Positions 23,734 through 34,919 of a DNA stretch of 64,000 nt are shown piece after piece (positions within the stretch are counted from its first letter, which is position 1; each line of letters starts with the position of its first letter). Source of the stretch: Pelomonas sp. Root405 (GTDB lineage Bacteria; Pseudomonadota; Gammaproteobacteria; Burkholderiales; Burkholderiaceae_C); contig NZ_LMDU01000013.1 in NCBI RefSeq assembly GCF_001425165.1, positions 124,001 to 188,000 on the forward strand, given 5' to 3'. A program made the translations under genes and the position numbers. The notes beneath the pieces were generated by a model. The model saw only the letters and a list, made by a program, of their open reading frames with translations. It did not search any database and had not been told where the DNA came from.

Positions 23734-25614
23734 GTGATACCGCCCGGCTTCATCCAGGATTTGCTTGCCCGCGTCGACGTCGTCGAGGTGGTGGGGCGGC
23801 ATGTCGAGCTGAAAAAGGCCGGCATCAACCACAAGGGCCTCTGCCCTTTCCACGGCGAAAAGTCACCCAGCTTCATCGTCAGCCCGAGCCGTCAGACCTA
23901 CCACTGCTTCGGCTGCGGCGCGCATGGCAACGCCATCGGCTTCCTGATGGAACACACCGCGGCCACGTTCGTCGAGGCGGTCGAAGATCTCGCGCAGCAG
24001 GTCGGCATGCAGGTGCCGCAAGACGAACGCAGTCCCGAGCAACGCGAACGGGCCAAGGCCGACAAGGCCAGGCAGCAGAGCCTGACCGACGTGCTGGCCC
24101 GCGCGGCAGACTTCTACAAGGCGCAGTTGCGCAAGGCGCCGCGTGCGGTCAGCTACCTGAAAGGCCGCGGCTTGACCGGCCAGATCGCTGCCCGCTTCGG
24201 TCTGGGCTATTCACCCGAGGGCTGGCGCTCCCTGGCCAGCGGTTTCCCGTCCTACGACGACCCGCAGCTCGTCGAATCCGGATTGGTTATCAGCCCGGAG
24301 GTCGAGCCCGGTGAGGACGCGAAACGGTACGACCGCTTCCGGGACCGGATCATGTTCCCGATCCGCAATGTGCAGGGCGAGGTGATCGGCTTCGGCGGGC
24401 GGGTGCTGGACAAGGGCGAGCCCAAGTATCTGAACTCGCCCGAAACGCCGGTGTTCAGCAAGGGTCGGGAGCTATACGGCCTGTTCGAAGGCCGCCAGGC
24501 GATGCGTCAGCGCGGCCACGCCTTGGTCGTCGAGGGCTATATGGACGTGGTCGCCCTGGCGCAACACGGCATCGCCAACGCGGTCGCGACGCTGGGCACG
24601 GCCTGCACGGCGGAGCATGTGCACAAGCTCTTCCGCCACACCGAGTCCGTCGTCTTCAGCTTCGACGGCGACGCCGCCGGCCGCCGCGCCGCGGTGCGCG
24701 CGCTGGAGGCCGCCCTGCCCCATGCGACCGAGACGCGCACGGTCAAGTTTCTCTTCCTGCCGACCGAGCACGACCCCGACTCCTATGTGCGCGAGCTGGG
24801 TGCGGAGGCCTTCGAGCGCTGCATCGAAGGGGCCGTGCCGCTGTCGCGCCAGCTCATCACCGTGGCGGCCGACGGCTGCGACCTCGGCACGCCCGAAGGC
24901 CGCGCCCGCATGCTGGCCCAGGCCAGGCCGCTGTGGAGCCTGCTGCCGGACAGCCTGTTGCGGCGGCAACTGCTGGGCGAACTCGCACGCCAGGGGCAGA
25001 TGCCCGAGGCCGAATTGCAGGCGCTGTGGTTGGGCGCGGCAGCACCGCCCCCATCCCCAGCTGAGCCGGCGACTCGGGCCGAAAAGCCGCGTTGGCAGCC
25101 CAAGGCTGAATGGAAGCCAAAAGGCGACTGGAAATCGCGCCGCGACCGTGATGCGGAACCCCGCCCGGCAGGTCCGCGGACCGCGCCGGCGACCGCCGTT
25201 GACCACGCCACCCGGCTGCTCCTGCAGCACAGCGAGCTTTGGGAGACGCTCGCCGATGAAGACCGGGCCCTGTTGCACGACCTGCCCGGCCTGTACGGGG
25301 AACTCATCCAATGGCTGGAGCGTCAGCTGACCCATCATGGTGCCGCACCCTGGGCGGCCATCGAGGCGGGGCTGATTGAATCCGGCCTGGTCGCCCGCGC
25401 CGCCCAGGTTCTGCACCCGGTGCACGAACTGGGCGGCGACGCCCACCCCGCCAAGGAGTTGACTGCGGCCCTGGCCAAGCTGCGGCGCGACCAGATCGAC
25501 ACCGAAATCGCCAATCTGCTGGCGCAGCCCGCACTCAGTGAGGCGGACCGCCAGCGCTATCGGGAGTTGCGCGCCCGAGCGGATGAGTTCAAAGGCGGTC
25601 CGCAGGCGGCCTGA
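23734..25614 (+). CDS. dnaG: DNA primase
   Basis: Synthesises RNA primers at the replication fork in association with DnaB. The 626-aa product starts at GTG (MIPPGFIQDLLARVDVVEVV) and has the CHC2 zinc-binding motif (Cys37, His40, Cys58, Cys61), the RNA polymerase core domain (RFRDRIMFPIRNVQGEVIGF, FGGRVLDKGEPKYLNSPETP), the Toprim segment (ALVVEGYMDVVALAQ, FSFDGDAAGRRAA) and a C-terminal DnaB-binding domain after a Lys/Arg/Trp-rich linker near residue 450. A TAAACT hexamer ends 6 nt before the GTG. Unlike many proteobacteria there is no rpsU in front; a GGDEF/EAL gene precedes it. Confidence 0.95.
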   Translation: MIPPGFIQDLLARVDVVEVVGRHVELKKAGINHKGLCPFHGEKSPSFIVSPSRQTYHCFGCGAHGNAIGFLMEHTAATFVEAVEDLAQQVGMQVPQDERSPEQRERAKADKARQQSLTDVLARAADFYKAQLRKAPRAVSYLKGRGLTGQIAARFGLGYSPEGWRSLASGFPSYDDPQLVESGLVISPEVEPGEDAKRYDRFRDRIMFPIRNVQGEVIGFGGRVLDKGEPKYLNSPETPVFSKGRELYGLFEGRQAMRQRGHALVVEGYMDVVALAQHGIANAVATLGTACTAEHVHKLFRHTESVVFSFDGDAAGRRAAVRALEAALPHATETRTVKFLFLPTEHDPDSYVRELGAEAFERCIEGAVPLSRQLITVAADGCDLGTPEGRARMLAQARPLWSLLPDSLLRRQLLGELARQGQMPEAELQALWLGAAAPPPSPAEPATRAEKPRWQPKAEWKPKGDWKSRRDRDAEPRPAGPRTAPATAVDHATRLLLQHSELWETLADEDRALLHDLPGLYGELIQWLERQLTHHGAAPWAAIEAGLIESGLVARAAQVLHPVHELGGDAHPAKELTAALAKLRRDQIDTEIANLLAQPALSEADRQRYRELRARADEFKGGPQAA

Positions 25615-25636
25615 TCAGGGTTTACCTGTCACAGTT

Positions 25637-25665
25637 TTGCAATTCAGCCGCGCTTGACCCATAAT
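25637..25665 (+). promoter_or_regulatory. Sigma-70 promoter candidate upstream of rpoD
   Basis: TTGCAA (25637-25642), 17-bp spacer, CATAAT (25660-25665). The predicted start near 25672 gives rpoD a leader of about 290 nt. It lies 23 nt after the dnaG stop. Confidence 0.65.
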
Positions 25666-25962
25666 CTCGCGTTTTCCGCGCGCGTCAACAAGAGTGACGG
25701 CAGAGAAATGCCGGACCCGGCCACCCAGCGACACTGGGCAACTCGCTAAGAGTTTTGATGGCCAAAATATCCGCCAGCTCTGCATACCAAACGATCACGC
25801 CAGCTTGTTCGCGCCACGCCAGGGTCCCTCGCTCGATGTTGGAGTGATACCCGGTGACGAAAGCCACCGCCCCCATGCCCCGCCGGTTTTGAGTCCGAGC
25901 CTGGGTTGGCCGCGGTGGCTGCTGCATTTCTGATTGACCGCGCAAACCCCCGAAGGACCTGC
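25666..25962 (+). other. Structured leader region of rpoD
   Basis: About 300 bp without an accepted gene. It holds three tandem short inverted repeats: CCCAG-CGACA-CTGGG (25724-25738), AACTC-GCTAA-GAGTT (25740-25754) and TTTTG-ATGGC-CAAAA (25753-25767), the last two overlapping by two bases. Both strands carry open frames of about 80 codons (25694-25933 + from GTG; 25685-25945 -), but the + frame has only about 60% G or C at third positions, against a much higher value in the surrounding genes. The rpoD ribosome binding site AAGGA is at 25953-25957. It does not match any riboswitch or tRNA that I recognise. Confidence 0.5.
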
Positions 25963-28206
<2,244 letters not shown>

Positions 28207-28222
28207 TCGCTGTATTCGCAAC

Positions 28223-28249
28223 AAAGGCCGGCATGTCCGGCCTTTCTTA
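28223..28249 (+). terminator. Terminator of rpoD
   Basis: AAAGGCCGG (28223-28231) pairs perfectly with CCGGCCTTT (28237-28245) around a CATGT loop, followed by CTTA. It starts 17 nt after the rpoD stop. The next promoter's -10 begins 10 nt later. Confidence 0.85.
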
Positions 28250-28255
28250 CGCCGA

Positions 28256-28261
28256 TAAACT
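28256..28261 (+). promoter_or_regulatory. -10 element before the cyclase gene
   Basis: TAAACT ends 6 nt before the ATG at 28268 and follows the rpoD terminator directly, so the cyclase needs its own promoter here. The predicted start coincides with the initiation codon, which implies a leaderless mRNA. No ribosome binding site is present. Confidence 0.5.
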
Positions 28262-28267
28262 GACCCC

Positions 28268-29236
28268 ATGACCGCGATCCGAGAGCGCACCGTCCTCTTT
28301 GCCGACTTGCGCGGCAGCACCGGGCTGTACGAATCCCTGGGTAATGCTGAGGCAAGCGGCATGGTCACGCAGACCATCAACCAAATCAGCGAAGCCGTGC
28401 TGGAAAGTGGCGGCCAGCTCATCAAGACGCTGGGTGACGGCCTGATGGCGGCCTTCGACACGCCGCGCGACGGCGTGCGCGCGGCACAGCGCATGCAGGA
28501 GCTGCTGGAGCGCACGGTGCAGCGCGCCCGCCGCCAGAACAACCCGGCACTTCTCGCAATGCGCCTGCAGGTGGCGCTGGCACGCGGCGAGGTCGTCGAG
28601 CTCAACGGCGACTGCTTCGGCGACGCGGTCAATGTCGCCGCTCGTCTCATCGACCATGCCGGCGATGGCGAGATCCTCGTCACGGCCGAGGTGCTGGGCG
28701 GCCTGCATCACGCCTCCAAGGGCCGCTTCCGCAGCCTGGACCGGATCTCTGTGCGCGGTCGTGTCGAGCCGGTGCACGTCTACCGCCTGGATGCCGCGCC
28801 GCTAGTCAGCGCTGACGCCACCGCCACGCAGTTCGGCGAGCCCATGCGCTCGGTCGAACCTGACGGCATGCGCCTGGTCTGGCAAGACCTGGACCGTGTC
28901 TTCGACATCGGCGCCATGCCCATCGTGCTCGGGCGCAGCGTGCAGGCCACCTATTGCATCACCGACGCACGCGTGTCCCGTTCGCACGCACGCATCGACT
29001 GGCAGGGCAGCAGCTTCGAACTGACCGACCTTTCTTACAACGGCACCTATGTGCGCTTCGGCGTCTCCGGCGAAATGCTGAGTCTCAAGCGCGGCAGTTG
29101 CACGCTGCATGGCAGCGGCATCATCGGCCTGGGCGGCCTTCCCACCGACGACCAGTCGCCCATCGTGCGCTTCGAAGTACTGCACTTCGCCGACACGGAG
29201 CCCCAGCCCTTCGGCGGCCCGCGCTCGAGACGCTGA
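28268..29236 (+). CDS. Class III nucleotide cyclase with a C-terminal FHA domain
   Basis: 322 aa, no signal or membrane segment. Residues about 5-180 form a class III cyclase catalytic domain: metal-binding Asp in VLFADLRGST, the Lys and second metal Asp in IKTLGDGLMAAF, the substrate-specifying Asp in NGDCFGDAVN and the transition-state Asn/Arg in NVAARL. All positions needed for a homodimeric adenylate cyclase appear filled. Residues about 210-310 are an FHA domain (IVLGRSVQATYCITDARVSR, SHARIDW, LTDLSYNGTYV), which binds phosphothreonine. The combination suggests control by a Ser/Thr kinase. Eight nucleotides separate it from hemH, so the two may be co-transcribed. Confidence 0.88.
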   Translation: MTAIRERTVLFADLRGSTGLYESLGNAEASGMVTQTINQISEAVLESGGQLIKTLGDGLMAAFDTPRDGVRAAQRMQELLERTVQRARRQNNPALLAMRLQVALARGEVVELNGDCFGDAVNVAARLIDHAGDGEILVTAEVLGGLHHASKGRFRSLDRISVRGRVEPVHVYRLDAAPLVSADATATQFGEPMRSVEPDGMRLVWQDLDRVFDIGAMPIVLGRSVQATYCITDARVSRSHARIDWQGSSFELTDLSYNGTYVRFGVSGEMLSLKRGSCTLHGSGIIGLGGLPTDDQSPIVRFEVLHFADTEPQPFGGPRSRR

Positions 29237-29244
29237 CCTTTCTC

Positions 29245-30342
29245 ATGCCCTTCCTTCCCGAACCGCCGCATCGCCACGGCGCCCCTCCTGCTGGCCCCGA
29301 CATGGCCGTGCTCTTCTGCAACCTCGGCACGCCCGACGCGCCGACGGCGCCAGCGCTGCGGCGCTACCTGGCCCAGTTCCTTGCCGACCCCCGCGTCGTC
29401 GAGATCCCCCGGCTGATCTGGCTGGCCATCCTGCACGGCATCATCCTGCGCCTGCGGCCGGCCAAGTCGGCGGCCAAGTACGCGACGGTATGGACGCCGG
29501 AAGGCTCGCCACTGAAGGTCTGGACCGAGAAGCAGGCCAAGCTGCTGCAAGGCCTGCTGGGTGAGCGTGGCCTGCGCGTGCGCGTCGCCTACGCCATGCG
29601 CTATGGCCAGCCCGCCATTGGCCAGACGCTGGACGCGCTCAAGCGCGAAGGTGTGCGGCGCGTGTTGGTGCTGCCGGCCTACCCGCAATATTCGGGCGCA
29701 ACGACGGCCAGCGTCATCGACGACGTGGCGCGCTGGGCGCTCAAGACCCGGCATCTGCCCGAGCTGCGCTTCATCAACCGCTACCACGACGACCCCGCCT
29801 ACATCGCGGCGTTGGCGCAGAGCGTGCGAGACCACTGGCAGCGCGACGGCCGCGCCGACAAGCTGGTCATGAGCTTCCACGGCATGCCCGAGCGCACGCT
29901 GCACCTGGGCGACCCCTATCACTGCGAATGCCTGAAGACCGGTCGCCTGCTCGCCCAAGCGCTGGCGCTGAAGGACGGCGAATGGTTGGTGACCTTCCAG
30001 AGCCGCTTCGGCAAGGCCAAGTGGCTGCAGCCCTATACCGAGCCCACGTTGATCAAGCTGGCCCAGGGCGGTCTCAAGTCGGTCGACCTCATCTGCCCCG
30101 GGTTTTCGGCCGACTGCCTCGAAACCCTGGAGGAGATTGACCAGGAAGCCCGCGCCGCTTTCCTGGCTGCCGGCGGCCATCGCTTCGCCTACATCCCTTG
30201 CTTGAACGACCACCAGGCCGGCATGCGCGCGCTCGCCGGCTTGGCCGAACGCCATCTGCAAGGCTGGCCGACCGAGGTGCTGCACGCGGACGCCTTGACC
30301 CTGCAACGCCAGCGAGCCGAGGCTGCCGGAGCGCAACTGTGA
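29245..30342 (+). CDS. hemH: Ferrochelatase
   Basis: Inserts Fe(2+) into protoporphyrin IX, the last step of haem synthesis. The 365-aa product has the N-terminal VLFCNLGTPDAPTAPALRRY, the YPQYSGATT segment, the catalytic His212 in MSFHGMPERT, YHCECLKTGRLLA and the C-terminal LICPGFSADCLETLEEI with the conserved Glu293. The ATG at 29245 lies 8 nt after the cyclase stop. Its TGA overlaps the GTG of hslR (GTGA). Confidence 0.95.
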   Translation: MPFLPEPPHRHGAPPAGPDMAVLFCNLGTPDAPTAPALRRYLAQFLADPRVVEIPRLIWLAILHGIILRLRPAKSAAKYATVWTPEGSPLKVWTEKQAKLLQGLLGERGLRVRVAYAMRYGQPAIGQTLDALKREGVRRVLVLPAYPQYSGATTASVIDDVARWALKTRHLPELRFINRYHDDPAYIAALAQSVRDHWQRDGRADKLVMSFHGMPERTLHLGDPYHCECLKTGRLLAQALALKDGEWLVTFQSRFGKAKWLQPYTEPTLIKLAQGGLKSVDLICPGFSADCLETLEEIDQEARAAFLAAGGHRFAYIPCLNDHQAGMRALAGLAERHLQGWPTEVLHADALTLQRQRAEAAGAQL

Positions 30343-30773
30343 CCGAGGCGCCGACCAGCATGCGGCTGGACAAATGGCTCTGGGCAGCGCGCTTCTACAA
30401 GACCCGTGCCCTGGCAGTCGACGAGATCAATCTCGGCCGTGTGCGCGTGGGCGGCCAGCCGGTCAAGCCGGCGCGGGACGTCAAGGTCGGCGACCTGCTC
30501 ACCATCCGCATCGGCACGCTTGCCCGCGAGGTGGAGGTCAAGGGTCTGTCCAACCAGCGCGGCCCGGCGCCCCAGGCGCAAACGCTATATGCGGAGACGG
30601 CAGCGAGCATCACGGCGCGTGAGGCCGCCGCCGAGGCGCGCCGGCTGGCGCCGGAGCCCGCCGCCAGCATCGAGCAGGGCCGGCCGACCAAGCAGGATAG
30701 GCGGCGCCTGGCCGACTGGGACCGCTGGTCGGCCTCCCTGGACGACGTGGAAGACCCTGGCGATCCGGGTTGA
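30339..30773 (+). CDS. hslR: Heat-shock protein 15, S4-domain RNA-binding protein
   Basis: 144 aa. The S4 domain MRLDKWLWAARFYKTRALAV, with INLGRVRVGGQPVKPARDVK and VKGLSNQRGPAPQAQTLYAE, matches Hsp15, which binds stalled 50S subunits carrying peptidyl-tRNA and recycles them after heat stress. The GTG at 30339 overlaps the hemH stop and has GGAG 7 nt upstream; an ATG at 30360 is the alternative. The C-terminal extension (GRPTKQDRRRLADWDRW) is typical. It lies immediately upstream of the grpE-dnaK-dnaJ heat-shock block. Confidence 0.92.
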   Translation: MTEAPTSMRLDKWLWAARFYKTRALAVDEINLGRVRVGGQPVKPARDVKVGDLLTIRIGTLAREVEVKGLSNQRGPAPQAQTLYAETAASITAREAAAEARRLAPEPAASIEQGRPTKQDRRRLADWDRWSASLDDVEDPGDPG

Positions 30774-30802
30774 CCCGGATCATTCCTTTTTGAATCTCCC
30801 CT

Positions 30803-30830
30803 CTTGAAACCGGGACATCGCGCCCAACGT
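30803..30830 (+). promoter_or_regulatory. Sigma-32 heat-shock promoter candidate for grpE
   Basis: CTTGAAA (30803-30809), 13-bp spacer, CCCAACGT (30823-30830) compared with the sigma-32 consensus CTTGAAA-N13/14-CCCCATNT. The -35 match is complete and the -10 is partial. It lies 25 nt before the grpE ATG. Confidence 0.65.
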
Positions 30831-30855
30831 CGACGCGATCCTGCCCATTCATGCC

Positions 30856-31389
30856 ATGACGACCGAACATTCCCTGCCCGAAGACGCGGCCGGCGCCACC
30901 GAGCCCACGGCCGCTGACCTGAACCCCGAAACCCTGACCGCTGAGCTCGAAGGCCTGAAGCAGCGATTGGCGGAGATGAGCGACGCCTATCTGCGCGCCA
31001 AGGCCGAGGCTGAAAACGCCCGCCGCCGTGGCGATGAAGACGTTGCCAAGGCGCGCAAGTTCGCCATCGAAAGCTTTGCCGAAGCCATGCTGCCCGTGAT
31101 GGACAGCATGGAGGCGGCCATCGCCACGCCCAGCGCCACGGTCGACACCGTGCTCGAAGGCGTGCACGCCACCCGCCGCCAATTGTCCAGCGCGCTGGAA
31201 CGCAACAAAGTCGTCGAGATCAACCCCGGCCAGGGCGCCAAGTTCGACCCCCACCAGCACCAGGCCATCTCGGTAGTGCCGGCGCCTCAGCAGGACGCCA
31301 ATACGGTCGTCACGGTGCTGCAAAAGGGCTTCCTGATCGCCGACCGCGTACTGCGGCCGGCTCTCGTGACGGTGGCCGCGCCGAAGTAA
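30856..31389 (+). CDS. grpE: Nucleotide exchange factor GrpE
   Basis: 177 aa. A long N-terminal helix ([40 protein letters not shown]) is followed by the head domain with [20 protein letters not shown] and [20 protein letters not shown], the C-terminal signature. GrpE releases ADP from DnaK. An additional ATG two codons upstream in another frame is not used. It is followed by a second sigma-32-like site before dnaK. Confidence 0.95.
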   Translation: MTTEHSLPEDAAGATEPTAADLNPETLTAELEGLKQRLAEMSDAYLRAKAEAENARRRGDEDVAKARKFAIESFAEAMLPVMDSMEAAIATPSATVDTVLEGVHATRRQLSSALERNKVVEINPGQGAKFDPHQHQAISVVPAPQQDANTVVTVLQKGFLIADRVLRPALVTVAAPK

Positions 31390-31407
31390 TGCACTAGCCG
31401 CCGTTCT

Positions 31408-31435
31408 CTTGAAACGGCGCGACTTATCCACAACT
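31408..31435 (+). promoter_or_regulatory. Sigma-32-like promoter candidate for dnaK
   Basis: CTTGAAA (31408-31414), 13-bp spacer, CCACAACT (31428-31435). The -35 is a full match and the -10 is weak. The -35 is embedded in an inverted repeat CCGTT-CTCTTG-AACGG-like (31401-31417), which could also serve as a partial terminator for grpE. The dnaK ribosome binding site AGGAG is 32 nt before its use. Confidence 0.5.
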
Positions 31436-31467
31436 CGAACACATCAACAAATCTTCAGGAGTTCCAA

Positions 31468-33435
<1,968 letters not shown>

Positions 33436-33452
33436 TCCTTCGATGACTTCAC

Positions 33453-33489
33453 AGCCCGGGAGCGCTCATTCAGCGCCCTCGGGCTTTTT
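33453..33489 (+). terminator. Terminator between dnaK and dnaJ
   Basis: AGCCCGGGAGCGC (33453-33465) pairs with GCGCCCTCGGGCT (33473-33485) with one mismatch and one G-U, loop TCATTCA, followed by a T run at 33485-33489. It should reduce dnaJ expression relative to dnaK. Confidence 0.85.
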
Positions 33490-33513
33490 CCCTTGAAACG
33501 AGAAGCGGCAAAC

Positions 33514-34665
33514 ATGGCTTCCAAGCGCGATTACTACGAAATCCTCGGCGTCGCCAAGAACGCGAGCGACGAGGACATCAAGAAGGCCTACCGCAAGCTG
33601 GCCATGAAGCACCACCCCGACCGCAACCAGGGCGACGGGGCGAAGAAGGCTGAGGAAAGCTTCAAGGAGGCCAAGGAGGCCTACGAGATGCTGTCCGATG
33701 CGCAAAAGCGCGCGGCCTACGACCAGTACGGCCATGCCGGTGTCGACCCCAACATGGGCGGCGGGCGCGGCGGCCCCGGTGCGGAAGGCTTCGGCGGCTT
33801 TGCCGAGGCTTTCGGCGACATCTTCGGCGACATCTTCGGCGGCCAGGGCGGCCAGCGCCGCGGCGCGGGCGGCCAGCAGGTCTACCGGGGCAGCGACCTC
33901 AGCTACGCGATGGAGATCACGCTGGAAGAGGCCGCTCGGGGCAAGGAGACGCAGATCCGCATCCCGAGCTGGGAAGGCTGCGAGACCTGCGGCGGCACCG
34001 GCGCCAAGCCGGGAACCAGCGCCAAGACCTGCGGGTCATGTGGGGGCTCGGGCACGGTGCACATGCGCCAGGGCTTCTTCAGCATCCAGCAGACGTGCCC
34101 ACATTGCCATGGCAGCGGCAAGATCATTCCCGACCCCTGCACGGCCTGCAGCGGCCAGGGCAAGGTCAAGAAGACCAAGACGCTGGAAGTGAAGATTCCG
34201 GCCGGCATCAACGAGGGCATGCGCATCCGCTCCGCGGGCAATGGCGAGCCTGGCGTGAACGGTGGCCCGAGCGGTGATCTCTACATCGAGATCCGCATCA
34301 AGCAGCACGACATCTTCGAGCGCGATGGCGACGACCTGCACTGCACGATGCCGGTGTCAATGATCACGGCGGCACTTGGCGGCGGCATCGAGGTGCCGAC
34401 GCTGGGGGGCAAGGCCGAGATTGAGCTCCCGGAAGGCACCCAGCACGGCAAGACTTTCCGCCTGCGCGGCAAGGGCATCAAGGGCGTGCGTTCCAGCTAT
34501 CCCGGCGACCTCTACTGCCACATCGCCGTGGAGACGCCGGTCAAGCTGACCGAGCATCAGAAGAAGCTGCTCAAGGAGCTCGACAAGAGCCTCAAGGACG
34601 GCGGCGAGCGTCACTCGCCCAACGCCAAGAGTTGGACCGATCGGGTCAAGGACCTGTTCAAGTAA
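33514..34665 (+). CDS. dnaJ: Co-chaperone DnaJ (Hsp40)
   Basis: 383 aa. J domain with HPD at 34-36 ([11 protein letters not shown]), a Gly/Phe-rich segment ([20 protein letters not shown]), the zinc-binding region with four CxxCxGxG repeats ([32 protein letters not shown]), then the C-terminal beta domains. Start ATG at 33514 fits the [12 protein letters not shown] family start. It lies 24 nt after the dnaK terminator's T run; a CTTGAAA motif occurs there but is too close to the ATG for a normal sigma-32 promoter, so dnaJ probably depends on read-through. Confidence 0.97.
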   Translation: MASKRDYYEILGVAKNASDEDIKKAYRKLAMKHHPDRNQGDGAKKAEESFKEAKEAYEMLSDAQKRAAYDQYGHAGVDPNMGGGRGGPGAEGFGGFAEAFGDIFGDIFGGQGGQRRGAGGQQVYRGSDLSYAMEITLEEAARGKETQIRIPSWEGCETCGGTGAKPGTSAKTCGSCGGSGTVHMRQGFFSIQQTCPHCHGSGKIIPDPCTACSGQGKVKKTKTLEVKIPAGINEGMRIRSAGNGEPGVNGGPSGDLYIEIRIKQHDIFERDGDDLHCTMPVSMITAALGGGIEVPTLGGKAEIELPEGTQHGKTFRLRGKGIKGVRSSYPGDLYCHIAVETPVKLTEHQKKLLKELDKSLKDGGERHSPNAKSWTDRVKDLFK

Positions 34666-34683
34666 GCCCTGGCTTACCCGCCG

Positions 34684-34718
34684 AGCCGCGACACCCGACC
34701 GGGTCTCGCGGCTTTTTT
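34684..34718 (+). terminator. Terminator of the dnaK-dnaJ region
   Basis: AGCCGCGA (34684-34691) pairs with TCGCGGCT (34706-34713), with inner ACCC/GGGT pairing, followed by TTTTTT. It lies about 18 nt after the dnaJ stop. Confidence 0.88.
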
Positions 34719-34822
34719 GCGCCGGTTCTCCGCCGATCCGCGCCAGCCCGGCCTGCGTCGTAAGTCACGCCGCTTGTCGTATTGCGGTATTTACCAGCTC
34801 ACCCGCGCGCGCACATCAACCC

Positions 34823-34850
34823 TAAAGTTCGCCGACTGTCACACCGATGA
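34823..34850 (+). promoter_or_regulatory. Sigma-28 (FliA-type) promoter candidate
   Basis: TAAAGTTC (34823-34830), 12-bp spacer, ACCGATGA (34843-34850). The flagellar consensus is TAAAGTTT-N11/12-GCCGATAA: the -35 matches at seven of eight and the -10 at six of eight positions. It lies 69 nt upstream of the receiver-TPR gene, whose AAGGAG ribosome binding site is clear. Confidence 0.5.
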
Positions 34851-34919
34851 CTCATAAGTGATCCATTCGCCGTCCCTTGCGCTCACAGTCCACGGCTTCG
34901 CGCCGCGGAAGGAGTCGGC

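Noticed and set aside
25724-25767. The hairpins before rpoD considered as a tRNA.
   Set aside because: No acceptor stem, no T-loop GTTCGA motif and no anticodon arm; only short 5-bp stems.
25685-25945. Open frame on the minus strand and one on the plus strand upstream of rpoD as genes.
   Set aside because: They overlap each other, the plus frame lacks the strong third-position G+C bias of true genes here, and no family is recognised. Kept only as a finding about the leader.
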